From positions 1 through 64,000 of IMG/VR virus record IMGVR_UViG_3300028581_000036: a stretch of DNA of 64,000 nucleotides. One strand, written 5' to 3'. The translations under genes and the position numbers were made by a program. Origin of the DNA: a virus. Shown here in pieces: positions 36,878-47,025 of the stretch. Each line of letters begins with the position of its first letter. Position 1 is the stretch's first letter. The notes under the pieces are model-generated. The model was given only the letters and a program-made list of their open reading frames with translations. It made no database searches and was not told the DNA's origin.

Positions 36878-39745
36878 ATGCCACTATTAGGAGAATATAT
36901 TAAATTACGCAGCGAACTAGGAAGAGCTTTGACTACACAGGAGTTAGACGACAACTTTCTATACGTTGCTAATGAATGGAACGCACAAAGAAGATATAAA
37001 AAGGGGTTCATAGTATATCATGATGCTGGACTTTCAGGAAGTGAAGGTAAATCCTGGTGGAGGGCTACTATAGACAATGGCCCTAATTCAACCTTCGACC
37101 TTGGTTCATGGGAATCAATAGGTGCATTTAATGCTGGTTCAGGAAGTATATTAGTAGAAAGTACTAGTATACAGTATACCGTAAATGTTGTAGAGTTTGA
37201 TAGCACACACTTTATTGTTACAAACCCAGGCAGTACAGCACTTATTCAAGTTAATACATCTGCTGTCAATCCATACTGGTTATTACCAGGTGACACGAAT
37301 ATAGGAGGCGTTGAAAACGATGCATCTATAATTCATACAGGTGATGTAGTAATAGGCGCTGGTACATTTCCAAGTGTATATAAATTAGCGGTAAACGGAA
37401 CAGTAAATATAACAGGTGACTTAACTTTAGGTGGTACTATTAATAATGTTGATATTTCTAATTTAGCAGCAGATTATCTTATTCATCAACATACTGCGCT
37501 ACCTACTACCTATGCTAATTATGGCAGTTTATTCCCGGATGCTACAACAAGCTTAGCAGATTTTAATATTAACACGACAACCCTTGTAAACGGGCATATT
37601 TTAACCTGGAATAATTCTTCTAAGCGCTGGGTAAATAGTGCACCATTATCATATTCAATTGCTACGCTTTCAGATACTTCTATTACATCGCCTTCGAATA
37701 ATCAATTATTGAGATATAATAGTACTTTAGCTAAATGGCAAAATTTTACAATCAGCGCAGACGCTAATAATGGTATAAGTACTACCCCGTTTGTTCACAG
37801 TCACAATACTTTATATTATACAAAGACACAATTAAATACATCGGGAGGTGGCGGTTTAGTTCATTGGAATAACGTTACGTCAAAACCTAATGATGCCAGA
37901 GAATATTTATTAGCAACTGCACCAGTATCTAGTTCACCATTAAATTTAACTTCATATAGAGTTCTAACTTCATCTAATGGTAGCATAGACATAAGCACAG
38001 CTACATCTAATGTCATAGATATATCTTTATCAAGTGTTTTTTATACTTTACAAGTTGGTTATGATAACGATAATGTAGTCAACGGGGTTGATGTAGTTAT
38101 TGAAAGTCTTACATCTGGTCAAACTACAATTGGTATAGGTGCTAATGTTTTAGCAGGTAACACTGGAGCAAATGTTATTTCATTTGGAGACTATTCATCA
38201 TATAATAATATAAACGATGATGTTATAGCAATTGGTTACGGTGCAGCTTATGACAATGCAAACTCTGATATAGTAAGCATAGGAACCTATGCTGGTTATA
38301 CAAATTCCGGTGAACATGTAAATTCAATTGGTTATCATGCCTCTGAAAGTAACACAGGAGACTATGTAAATTCAATTGGTTATAATTCTAATATAAATAA
38401 TACAGGTTCAAATGTAAATGCGCTGGGTTATAGCGCATCTGAAAATGGTACAGGTTCAAATGTAAATGCACTTGGTAATAATTCAGCACGGAATAATTCT
38501 GGCAGCCATGTTAATGGCTTAGGTAATGAATCTGTTTATAACAATACTGGCGACCATATTAATGGATTAGGTCAGTCATCTGCCAGAGGTAATACTGGTG
38601 CTAGAATAAACTCAATGGGTTACCATTCAGCTTATAATAATATCGGAAATGATATAAATGTGTTTGGAAACAGAGCAGGTAAAAGTAATACTGGTTCCAA
38701 TATTAATGCCCTTGGAAATGATGCAGCATTCAACAACACAGGTTCTGACATTAATGCAATGGGTTTTAATGCTGGCATATCAAATGCAGGAAGTAATATT
38801 AACGCATTTGGACAATATTCAGCTCTTGATAATATAGGAAATGATGTAAACGCATTTGGCGACAGCGCTGCATATAATAACATTGGTGACAATATAAATG
38901 CCTTTGGATATGCTGCAGCACACGGTAATACATCATTTGGTACTGCTGAAGGAAATAATGTTAATGCGCTTGGATATTCAGCAGCCTATGGCAATACAGG
39001 TAACGATGTTAATTCCTTTGGTTATTCAGCAGCATATTCTAATACAGGCGATGAAGTCATTGCTCTTGGAAATACCAGTGCTAAAAACAATTCAGGTAAC
39101 AATGTTATAGCAATGGGTTATATTGCTGCACAGGATAACACAGCAGATCATATAATTGCACTTGGGTATTCAGCAGGTGATGGCAATACTGGAATTAATC
39201 TTATTGCACTTGGGCAAGAACCTGCTATTAATAATGTCGGCGATCATGTTATTGCAATAGGAAAAGGCGCATGTGAAAATAACTCAGGCGACCGTGTAAT
39301 TGCATTCGGAATGAATGCCGCAAATAATAATCTCGGAAGTGACGTTAATGCTTTCGGTGATAATGCAGCTTTATGTACTGCTGAACCTGGCTCAGTATTC
39401 GGTAATGATGTTAATGCGCTTGGTTATCATGCAGCTTATGATAGCGTAGGAAGTGATGTCAATGCTCTTGGTAGAAATTCATCAGAAAGTAATACAGGTA
39501 ATGATGTTAATGCATTTGGTAATAATGCAGCTAAGAATAATACAGGTAATGATGTAGTGGCAATTGGTAGAGATGCTGGTATAGGAAATATCATTTCTAC
39601 AGCTTTTATAATAAGTAATAGTAGCTTACCATCTTATGTTAACCATGCTGCTGCAAATGCTGCTATATCCGGAACAGGTATAGCAGGCAATACTTATTTA
39701 TATCATAATCAGGCAACTGATTCAATTGGCGCAGTAAGACTATAA
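36878..39745 (+). CDS. Large fibre/adhesin protein with about 29 YadA-like 16-residue repeats, 955 aa
   Basis: The N-terminal 70 residues (MPLLGEYIKLRSELGRALTT) probably attach to the tail. Residues about 100-410 are beta-rich with a trimer-like layout. From about 420 to 900 a 16-residue unit of the type GYSAAYNNTGNDVNAL repeats, as in the YadA/trimeric-autotransporter head (xSVAIG). Two units carry a 6-residue insertion (near 686 and 829). The C-terminus is a short Ser/Ala domain. Likely a trimeric tail fibre with a long beta-roll for host binding. Confidence 0.85.
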   Translation: MPLLGEYIKLRSELGRALTTQELDDNFLYVANEWNAQRRYKKGFIVYHDAGLSGSEGKSWWRATIDNGPNSTFDLGSWESIGAFNAGSGSILVESTSIQYTVNVVEFDSTHFIVTNPGSTALIQVNTSAVNPYWLLPGDTNIGGVENDASIIHTGDVVIGAGTFPSVYKLAVNGTVNITGDLTLGGTINNVDISNLAADYLIHQHTALPTTYANYGSLFPDATTSLADFNINTTTLVNGHILTWNNSSKRWVNSAPLSYSIATLSDTSITSPSNNQLLRYNSTLAKWQNFTISADANNGISTTPFVHSHNTLYYTKTQLNTSGGGGLVHWNNVTSKPNDAREYLLATAPVSSSPLNLTSYRVLTSSNGSIDISTATSNVIDISLSSVFYTLQVGYDNDNVVNGVDVVIESLTSGQTTIGIGANVLAGNTGANVISFGDYSSYNNINDDVIAIGYGAAYDNANSDIVSIGTYAGYTNSGEHVNSIGYHASESNTGDYVNSIGYNSNINNTGSNVNALGYSASENGTGSNVNALGNNSARNNSGSHVNGLGNESVYNNTGDHINGLGQSSARGNTGARINSMGYHSAYNNIGNDINVFGNRAGKSNTGSNINALGNDAAFNNTGSDINAMGFNAGISNAGSNINAFGQYSALDNIGNDVNAFGDSAAYNNIGDNINAFGYAAAHGNTSFGTAEGNNVNALGYSAAYGNTGNDVNSFGYSAAYSNTGDEVIALGNTSAKNNSGNNVIAMGYIAAQDNTADHIIALGYSAGDGNTGINLIALGQEPAINNVGDHVIAIGKGACENNSGDRVIAFGMNAANNNLGSDVNAFGDNAALCTAEPGSVFGNDVNALGYHAAYDSVGSDVNALGRNSSESNTGNDVNAFGNNAAKNNTGNDVVAIGRDAGIGNIISTAFIISNSSLPSYVNHAAANAAISGTGIAGNTYLYHNQATDSIGAVRL

Positions 39746-39774
39746 ACATTTAATTATTTCTTGATATAAAATTT

Positions 39775-40263
39775 ATGTATTCTGAAAAATATCAATGGGT
39801 AAAAGGCGAAAAAGCCGGAAATATTGAAAATTATATATCACATGACGATGACTGGGTTTATTTCGCCGGAGGCGGTCGTATAAATCACAATCTTATAAAT
39901 GAATATATGATGCAATATGACGGCAATGGATTTGAAGTTGAAATTACTAAACATGCACGAAAGGAACAGCCTATTAATAATGCTGTTATACAAGATGTAC
40001 CCGTTAAGACAATGGATCCTGTTAAAACTTTGCTTAAACAGTCTACTAAAACAGAAGAGGAATTTAATTATAAAATACTTGTAAATATACCTAAACAAAC
40101 AGTGTATGAACTAATTAAAGATTCTTTTGAGTGCGACATAGACGAGCTAATAAAAGAATTGATATTCGAAAATATTAATAAAAGTACACTATACGAAGAA
40201 ATTCAAACAAGTATTAAAGAACAGATAATTAATTTTTATAAAAATGGAACAAGAAAATCTTGA
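39775..40263 (+). CDS. Protein of unknown function, 162 aa
   Basis: N-terminal part with YISHDDDWVYFAGGGRIN and a helical acidic C-terminal part. Structural region, function unknown. Overlaps the next gene by 20 bases. Confidence 0.7.
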   Translation: MYSEKYQWVKGEKAGNIENYISHDDDWVYFAGGGRINHNLINEYMMQYDGNGFEVEITKHARKEQPINNAVIQDVPVKTMDPVKTLLKQSTKTEEEFNYKILVNIPKQTVYELIKDSFECDIDELIKELIFENINKSTLYEEIQTSIKEQIINFYKNGTRKS

Positions 40264-40585
40264 AGTAACCAAATCCGCGCTTAAGCAATGGGTTAATAGA
40301 AGCAATCGCAGACAGTATCTTAAAAGAGCTGGCATCTTAAAATCTAAAAGCAAACTTAATTTTAAGGACTGGGCATCAATAGTCTCTTCTAATATTGAAA
40401 ATGGAAAAAAGCGCAGCAGTGAATATGAAATTTTAGTAAGAACTGGAATTGAAGAACAATTGGCACAAATTGAAAAGTCTTTAATTTTAAATTGTAATCA
40501 GGCAGGTTATTCTAAAGAAGAAACTGATGCATACTTGCAATCTTGGCAAGAGTCTTTAAAGCCATGGCCTAATTATAAGTTATGA
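40244..40585 (+). CDS. Basic helical protein, 113 aa
   Basis: KQWVNRSNRRQYLKRAGILK (about residues 13-32) is strongly basic. Part of the coupled run 39775-41846. ATGA-type overlap with the next gene. Confidence 0.68.
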   Translation: MEQENLEVTKSALKQWVNRSNRRQYLKRAGILKSKSKLNFKDWASIVSSNIENGKKRSSEYEILVRTGIEEQLAQIEKSLILNCNQAGYSKEETDAYLQSWQESLKPWPNYKL

Positions 40586-40929
40586 TAAAAATATTGCTTG
40601 ACATAGCATCTAATGGTGTAATTAAAACTGTTACAGACAATAACATCAACGGGGCAGGCGATATATTTGAAAGAAAAAATGTATATAATTTTGAAGACGA
40701 TGAGTCATTTGAAAAACGTATTCAATTTTTATATGAACTGTGCGAAGAGATTGGCATTGAAACAGGTAATACATACGATAAAGATACTCTAATATTCACG
40801 GTAGAATGGGGTGTAAACTATACGCCTGTATTACAAGAAGTTAATAATAGAATTAAAGAAATATCTTCTGTACTCAAAGAACTAAAAATATTAAAAGCTA
40901 AACTGGATAATGCATCAAAAAAGATTTGA
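40582..40929 (+). CDS. Protein of unknown function, 115 aa
   Basis: Coupled to its neighbours by overlaps at both ends. Acidic middle part and a C-terminal coiled coil (VNNRIKEISSVLKELKILKA). No family recognised. Confidence 0.68.
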   Translation: MIKILLDIASNGVIKTVTDNNINGAGDIFERKNVYNFEDDESFEKRIQFLYELCEEIGIETGNTYDKDTLIFTVEWGVNYTPVLQEVNNRIKEISSVLKELKILKAKLDNASKKI

Positions 40930-41293
40930 CTGTATATACGTCAAGAATAAAATTGACTTTAAAAAATACACCAAAGTAAACGAATATCAGGAAATTATTA
41001 GCTTTTATGATATTATTTCAAAACTTACAAAAAGCGATGACCAGGGCTTAAAGCCAAGCGAATATGTAGTCAATTCTTATATCACAAAAAGGTTATCAAA
41101 AGCACTCTGTGAATCTAATAGTATATTGTATGCAATCAAAAACCTGGACCATGATACAGTCGATTCTATTAAATCACTTATAATTAAAAACACTGGCTGC
41201 ATTCAATTTAATCTTATAATTCCTGACAAGGAAGAAATCGACAGTGGGCTTTGTACAAAATTTACAAACGTTTTTTATATTAAAAATGATTAA
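40910..41293 (+). CDS. Protein of unknown function, 127 aa
   Basis: Alpha/beta, no recognised motif; overlaps both neighbours (20 and 8 bases), which argues for a real translated gene in a coupled operon. Confidence 0.65.
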   Translation: MHQKRFDCIYVKNKIDFKKYTKVNEYQEIISFYDIISKLTKSDDQGLKPSEYVVNSYITKRLSKALCESNSILYAIKNLDHDTVDSIKSLIIKNTGCIQFNLIIPDKEEIDSGLCTKFTNVFYIKND

Positions 41294-41846
41294 ACACAGA
41301 TTATTTGTCAAAGGTCAAGAAGTTTATACTTTGCTAATTTCGTATTCACATCCTAATATATTAATACCTGTAAAATGCATCATTAGAGATGTTAGATTAG
41401 ATGAAATCAATCCTGAGTACAGAGTTGATATAATTAAATTTTTTGACTCTCCAGATTTTCTAAGAATGAATTTCTCTAAAATGAGCTTTGTGCAAACCTT
41501 CGGCGATAGACCTAGAAAATTAAAATTCAGAGAAGATAATCCTCTTTTAACACATGAGGATTTTTTCAGGGATATTAGAGAACGTGAACATAGATTTACT
41601 TTTATTGTCGATTCTGTTATGACATTTGCATATAGAAAAGAAATGTTAGACGTATTTAATAAGATAGAAGATCATGTTATTGAAAAATATATCAGATCAT
41701 TAAAAAGACATATAACAAGAACACACTATACTGGCAAGTATAAAATTCCAACATATAATGAGTTTCATCTAAGATTGCGCAAGTTTATAGGCGATAAAAT
41801 TACAGATGATGATAGAAGCTGGATTGACTATTCTGAAAAGCTCTAA
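41286..41846 (+). CDS. Protein of unknown function, 186 aa
   Basis: Start at ATG 41286, shortly before the previous stop; the in-frame 41244 would overlap too far. Beta-rich front (KGQEVYTLLISYSHPNILIP) and a basic helical C-terminus (RSLKRHITRTHYTGKYKIP). Possibly a tail or neck assembly protein by position. Confidence 0.68.
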   Translation: MIKHRLFVKGQEVYTLLISYSHPNILIPVKCIIRDVRLDEINPEYRVDIIKFFDSPDFLRMNFSKMSFVQTFGDRPRKLKFREDNPLLTHEDFFRDIREREHRFTFIVDSVMTFAYRKEMLDVFNKIEDHVIEKYIRSLKRHITRTHYTGKYKIPTYNEFHLRLRKFIGDKITDDDRSWIDYSEKL

Positions 41847-41850
41847 ACTC

Positions 41851-41861
41851 AATATATAAAT
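41851..41861 (+). promoter_or_regulatory. Possible late promoter element
   Basis: ATATATAAATA contains the exact T4 late-promoter core TATAAATA; 17 bases before the ATG of the structural gene at 41878. In such an AT-rich genome this could be chance. Confidence 0.35.
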
Positions 41862-41877
41862 AAAATAAATATATGGA

Positions 41878-43749
41878 ATGGCTGGACGCATAACAGGTCT
41901 AAACTCACCTTCATTGTCAAGTTCTCAGATATCACCGGATGCTGCGCTTGAAATACAGGGTAGGTTAAAAAATGAATATACATCCGGCGCAGCTGACATT
42001 TTTATAAATTCACAGTACAATCAATCTTATCCTACTAAGAAATATAAAGTTGACGGTAAAGAAGTTGACTCACAGGGTACAGCTCCTTCGTCGATTGCAA
42101 ACCGTTATGTTCTTTTTCAATTTAGAGGTCTAGGTGGAAGTGAACTTAATATCAGTGATTATAAAGATAATCCTGATTCTAGATTTGTAAATGATAATCA
42201 GTATAGACTTGCATTAGAACCTACTACAACTAATATAATCAAATTCTTTAATGATACACCAGGTAACATAGCAATGGTTTATAGCCATTCTGACTTCCTG
42301 TATTGTAAGTATCATGGAAAAATACCTAATAACTATTTATTAACCTTAAGGAGGTTTCACATGCCAGTTGCCGATGACTTGCTGAGTGGGTTTACTATGA
42401 ACTATGTTAAAGACGGTGACGGTAATGTAACATCTAAAGAATTAGTAGATACAAGACAGCCTGATATTGCCAGAGCAGTAACATGGATGAGTGAAGTGAC
42501 AGGTAATAAGCTTGAAGATATAATTAAATTCACAACAGAATTGCCATTTAAGGAAGTTGAATCTGAATTACAGGTTCTAGAATCAAAGGCACAAGGCATA
42601 CAAGGAAGTTCTATACTAGGAGTAGGTGTAAATAATGGTTCACTTGGTTTACTAGGCGGTCTAGCATCTACAGCAACAGTAGGTTCTAATCAATCATCAG
42701 CAAACGCAAGAGAACTTGAAGCAACAGCTGGATTTGACCCAATTAAAGGTACATATCCGAATTATGTTGAAGGACCTTTGTATATAATAAAAAGAATCAT
42801 GGTTAAAGACAGTGGCATTTATTGCGCACAGGAGTTTAAAATTAACTTTAATTATGAATTGAGATCTTACGGTAATGTTAATCCTAAAATGGCATTACTA
42901 GATATACTTGCTAACTTTTTAGTTTTAACTTATAATAGCGCACCTTTCTGGGGCGGAGCTGTTCGTTATATTTCAAATGGTAAATTTGGTAAACCTCTTG
43001 GTAACCATGCACTTCTTGCATCAGGAAATTTAAGTGGGTTTTTAAGCAGCCTAGTAAAAGACGCAGGTTCAATAATGGGTAAAGTCTTTGGAGACGGCCA
43101 AGGCGGATTTAGTATTGATTCTATAGCAGGCGGTGCTGGAAAAATAGCAGGAGATATGCTAGGCGGCTGGTTATCTAAAAACTTTAATACACCTCAGGGT
43201 GCACAGGGTACTCATGCTTTTTTATCGGGTGCGCCAACTGGTACATGGCATTTAACAATAGGTAATCCTCTTAATCCTATTGCTATGATAGGTAATCTAG
43301 TTTGCACACAGGCTGAATATTCATTTGAAGGACCACTTGGTAAAGATGACTTCCCGACGACATTGAATATATCTGTTACCTTAAAATCAGGTCGTGATAG
43401 AGATAAGGGAGATATTGAAAATATGTTTAATGGTGGTAGAGGAAGACTTTATCAAGTACCAGAAGGAATGGACGATTATGCGAATATATCCGGACTTCAA
43501 CCAAACGTAGTTAATGCTTATAATAATGCTAAACTTGCACAGAGTCAATCTAATAGCCTTCCAAAGTTATTTAGAGGTCATAATCCATCATCTGATAAAT
43601 TACAAACTATACAAGAAGCTGCAAATAAAGTATACGACCAGGCAAAAGATTCAGGATCATTTAACTGGGTTAATAATAAATTCCCCAATGTAACTGAAAA
43701 TATAGTAGCAGGAGTTAAAGTAATAGCCCAGGCTGTAAAACACGGATAA
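41878..43749 (+). CDS. Large tail/baseplate structural protein, 623 aa
   Basis: Order: N-terminal beta domain, a GGLGGL-type Gly-rich linker near residue 255-275, GPLYIIKRIMVKDSGIYCAQ, a second Gly/Ala-rich region (about 400-440), then HLTIGNPLNPIAMIGNLVCT and FPTTLNISVTLKSGRDRDKG. The last blocks are typical of baseplate proteins of large phages but I cannot name the family. First gene of the baseplate operon. Confidence 0.72.
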   Translation: MAGRITGLNSPSLSSSQISPDAALEIQGRLKNEYTSGAADIFINSQYNQSYPTKKYKVDGKEVDSQGTAPSSIANRYVLFQFRGLGGSELNISDYKDNPDSRFVNDNQYRLALEPTTTNIIKFFNDTPGNIAMVYSHSDFLYCKYHGKIPNNYLLTLRRFHMPVADDLLSGFTMNYVKDGDGNVTSKELVDTRQPDIARAVTWMSEVTGNKLEDIIKFTTELPFKEVESELQVLESKAQGIQGSSILGVGVNNGSLGLLGGLASTATVGSNQSSANARELEATAGFDPIKGTYPNYVEGPLYIIKRIMVKDSGIYCAQEFKINFNYELRSYGNVNPKMALLDILANFLVLTYNSAPFWGGAVRYISNGKFGKPLGNHALLASGNLSGFLSSLVKDAGSIMGKVFGDGQGGFSIDSIAGGAGKIAGDMLGGWLSKNFNTPQGAQGTHAFLSGAPTGTWHLTIGNPLNPIAMIGNLVCTQAEYSFEGPLGKDDFPTTLNISVTLKSGRDRDKGDIENMFNGGRGRLYQVPEGMDDYANISGLQPNVVNAYNNAKLAQSQSNSLPKLFRGHNPSSDKLQTIQEAANKVYDQAKDSGSFNWVNNKFPNVTENIVAGVKVIAQAVKHG

Positions 43750-43752
43750 CAT

Positions 43753-44271
43753 ATGAATATAAAATCTTTACAGAATTTAATAAAACTAGATACTGAAAGT
43801 GGTGAAGCTAAAATAAACATAGCTATACCTTCTTTTAAGATAGCTGCTACAAGTAGTATCATAAGCGTACATTACGTTCAGCCATATCAGATTATGCGAC
43901 CTGACTTAATATCACTTCAATATTACGGAACGACTGAATATATTGACATAATACTGAAAGCGAATAGTATATCAAATCCATTTTGTATAAAAGAAGGAAT
44001 GATTTTATTAATACCTGAAATTACAGGTGCTGTTAGAAATTATAAACCTATTTCTAAAAATCTAAAACCTAGAACACAATTTCAAGATATTAAAAGAATT
44101 ACGCCTATTGACAAAAAACGTCTTCAATTTCTTGCGCAGAAGTCTTCTGCTAAAAATAATGGATCTTCTGAAAATCTACCGCCTAATATGCTTAAGACTA
44201 ATCAACAGAGCAAGGTTATAAAAAGCAATGAAATTATACTAGGTGCTAATATGAATATTAAAACTTCATAA
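43753..44271 (+). CDS. Baseplate wedge protein, gp53/LysM-like
   Basis: 172 aa. YQIMRPDLISLQYYGTTEY, DIILKANSISNPFCIKEGM, then ILLIPE forms the RPDLIA..YG..L.WI...N.I.DPF.I..G..L.IP pattern of gp53-like baseplate proteins. Ser/Lys-rich C-terminal tail. Overlaps the next gene by 1 base. Joins baseplate wedges to the hub in T4; the same job is inferred here. Confidence 0.78.
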   Translation: MNIKSLQNLIKLDTESGEAKINIAIPSFKIAATSSIISVHYVQPYQIMRPDLISLQYYGTTEYIDIILKANSISNPFCIKEGMILLIPEITGAVRNYKPISKNLKPRTQFQDIKRITPIDKKRLQFLAQKSSAKNNGSSENLPPNMLKTNQQSKVIKSNEIILGANMNIKTS

Positions 44272-45770
44272 TGGGTATCATAAGCAATAATATACTAACC
44301 ATAACTGAACCTGTTATCAAACTTGAAAAATTTGAGATAGGTAATACTGAAACTGCCGATGGTCCTAATAAGAACAACGACAGAATGAGTAAATTTACTG
44401 GCGATCAATATCCTGCTATACGTATTAATAAATTCGACTTTAACAAAGAGGACATTATTGCATTTTCACTTGACTTAAGTGGAATGTTTCCTGTCATGAG
44501 CGCTGTGCTAAAAGATAGCAAAGGTCTTTTCACAAAGGGTCAATACCCACAAGATGGTGATGTTGTTTCTATTTATATAAGAAGTAAAGATGAAACTATT
44601 TATAAGCCTATTAGAATGGACTTTGACATAACTGAAATATCTGTTATACCAAATTCTAATGCTGAACAATATTCTGGGCCTTCAGGCGGAGGACCTGTTC
44701 AAATTTCCCTGAGAGGTGTTATTAGATTGCCTGGCTTGTTTGCTGAAAAATGTAAGACGTATACACAAGACACTTCTTATAATTTTATGATAGACTTATC
44801 TGAAGAGCTTGAAATAGGGTTTGCTTCAAATGAAGATTCTACCGATGACAGCATGAAAAGAATATGTGCATTTGATACACTATATAAACTTTTAAAAGAT
44901 GTTACAGACTCTGTATATAAAGATGATAATAGTTTTTTTACAGCTTATATAGATCCTTATTATTATTTGAATCTAGTAAATGTTAACAAGCAAATAAAAT
45001 TTAATACAGAAATAGAAGACACTTTAAATAGTCTCATACAAGATGCTAGTACACAAGCATCAGTAGAAGATGGAGCTTCAGCTAAAATAGAGGATAAATT
45101 ATATTTAACAAATCACTTTTATAAAAAAGGATCTGCTACTTTTATGTCAAAATATTCTATAAAAAACAATGCGGCATCAATAACACTGGGTGACGGATAT
45201 AGAAGAATTATACAATACTATGACACTGTAGATAAAGAATATAGAACGTTTTCTGTAGAACCTCTTACAAGTGAAAGTCTTCCCGCTGATCAGGCACCTC
45301 TTAAAGGTAAATACGATGCAGAAGGTACAAAAATGTACGAGACTCAGCAAAAATATAAGTATGTCGGAAAGCAAGGTAAAAATGTGCACTTAAATTATTA
45401 TTTTGCACAAATGCTTAATTATAAAAACATGCTTGAGCTTGAAAAGATGTATCTTGAGGTAGAATTAGAAACTGCAAATATGGCTTTATATAAATATCAG
45501 ATACTTCCAATTATTGTATATGAACAAAGTAACCAGGCTGCAACCATTCAGGACCAGAAAGAAAAGAATGCACAAGACAACGGCACATCAATGAAAGATA
45601 AAGTTGGAGATAAGGGTGATATAAAGAATGGTACAATAAATAATAAAATTGACGAAAAACTTACCGGCACATATATTATAGGTAGAATATCATATACATA
45701 TAATGAAGTAGAAGGTAGACTTAAACAAAAACTTGCACTCTTTAGAAGAGAGTGGCCTAATACACCATAA
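44271..45770 (+). CDS. Baseplate hub protein, gp27/gpD-like (tentative)
   Basis: 499 aa. FSLDLSGMFPVMSAVLKDSK, GDVVSIYIRSKDETIYKPIR and LGDGYRRIIQYYDTVDKEYR (in the middle) resemble the tail-protein-D/gp27 fold that forms the hub ring around the spike. A charged coiled coil sits at about 420-460. Position between gp53-like and gp5-like genes supports this. No catalytic site. Confidence 0.6.
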   Translation: MGIISNNILTITEPVIKLEKFEIGNTETADGPNKNNDRMSKFTGDQYPAIRINKFDFNKEDIIAFSLDLSGMFPVMSAVLKDSKGLFTKGQYPQDGDVVSIYIRSKDETIYKPIRMDFDITEISVIPNSNAEQYSGPSGGGPVQISLRGVIRLPGLFAEKCKTYTQDTSYNFMIDLSEELEIGFASNEDSTDDSMKRICAFDTLYKLLKDVTDSVYKDDNSFFTAYIDPYYYLNLVNVNKQIKFNTEIEDTLNSLIQDASTQASVEDGASAKIEDKLYLTNHFYKKGSATFMSKYSIKNNAASITLGDGYRRIIQYYDTVDKEYRTFSVEPLTSESLPADQAPLKGKYDAEGTKMYETQQKYKYVGKQGKNVHLNYYFAQMLNYKNMLELEKMYLEVELETANMALYKYQILPIIVYEQSNQAATIQDQKEKNAQDNGTSMKDKVGDKGDIKNGTINNKIDEKLTGTYIIGRISYTYNEVEGRLKQKLALFRREWPNTP

Positions 45771-45771
45771 C

Positions 45772-47025
45772 ATGGCTAATAAATTTACTAGAACATTTGA
45801 CCTAGGGTCATTAGAGAGATATAAAAAAGGTCTACAGAATGATTATGGGAAATACAATGATCCTACATATTTGGGGTTTGTATTTCTCTTTAACGACTAT
45901 GACGTGCTTGAAAGCCCGTTACTGGTTAGAGATGATAATGGCGAAAAGGTTGGTTCTGCATTAAATTATCTAAAAAACATAAATCAGCCGCAGAGGTTTG
46001 AATATTTAAAAGCATTTCAAAGACTTTTATTTGATACCAATTACTGGATGCCTTGGTTTTGGCAATCTATTAGCGGTATTGATAAAGTATGGGATTATAA
46101 TAAATTGAAAGATCCTTATAAAGGAGGAGATGAATCTATATTAACTATTGAAACGCTTGAATCAATAGATATGCGAATAACTGCCATGATGGATCTTTAT
46201 AGAAAAGCCTGTTTTGACTATGAATATAGAAGGGAAATACTACCTGTAAATCTAAGAATGTTTCAGTTATCGGTATTTGTACAAGAGATAAGAAATATAC
46301 AAGTAGATTACGGTAGTGTTGGAAATGCTTTAAATACTATAAATAGCGTCACAAGTGCATTCGGCGGACCTGGTAATCTTAAACTACCATTCGAAACGCC
46401 TGCTCAAAAAGCTGCAGCTGAAACAGCATCTGTTACAAATGAGTTCGGTGCCAATCTTATGTATACATTAAGATTCTGTGAATTTGAAACGGACAAATCA
46501 GCTTCTGTATATAGCAATTTTAGTAATTCTGAAGCTCAGCAAATGGTTCAACAGCTTGTAATATCTTATGAAAATATTGACGAGTCTTATATTAACCCTA
46601 CTGCATTCAATGTAGCATCTGGTTATAGCCCATCTGGTAATTATTTCCCTGAGTTTGCAAAATTACCTTCACCTGAAACCGACGGAGGAGCTAGTTTATC
46701 AGACACTGTAAATAGTCTTAAAGATGATCCAGATTTTATAAAAGATAAAATGAGCGGTTTTGCCAAAAATCTTGGTGCTGCTGCAGCAGGTGCAGCATTA
46801 AATGCTGTTGATTCTTTAGCTGCAAGTGCTGCAAATAACATACAAGGTAGACTTTCTAGACTTTTATTAGGTAATGTGTATGGATTTTCACCTAGTAATA
46901 TATTAACGTCACTGCAACAGGGATCTCTTCTTTCACTAGGGCCTCAGGTGCAAAATATATCCAATCAATCTAATCAACAGGATCAAAACAATCCTGTGGA
47001 TTTAGGTAATATCTATGATACATAA
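45772..47025 (+). CDS. Structural baseplate-cluster protein, 417 aa
   Basis: The start was placed at ATG 45772, one base after the preceding stop. TFDLGSLERYKKGLQNDYGK, then FEYLKAFQRLLFDTNYWMPW and AGAALNAVDSLAASAANNIQ, a helical Ala-rich C-terminus. The family is not recognised. Stop and next start overlap (TAATG). Possibly hub or tail-tube related. Confidence 0.65.
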   Translation: MANKFTRTFDLGSLERYKKGLQNDYGKYNDPTYLGFVFLFNDYDVLESPLLVRDDNGEKVGSALNYLKNINQPQRFEYLKAFQRLLFDTNYWMPWFWQSISGIDKVWDYNKLKDPYKGGDESILTIETLESIDMRITAMMDLYRKACFDYEYRREILPVNLRMFQLSVFVQEIRNIQVDYGSVGNALNTINSVTSAFGGPGNLKLPFETPAQKAAAETASVTNEFGANLMYTLRFCEFETDKSASVYSNFSNSEAQQMVQQLVISYENIDESYINPTAFNVASGYSPSGNYFPEFAKLPSPETDGGASLSDTVNSLKDDPDFIKDKMSGFAKNLGAAAAGAALNAVDSLAASAANNIQGRLSRLLLGNVYGFSPSNILTSLQQGSLLSLGPQVQNISNQSNQQDQNNPVDLGNIYDT

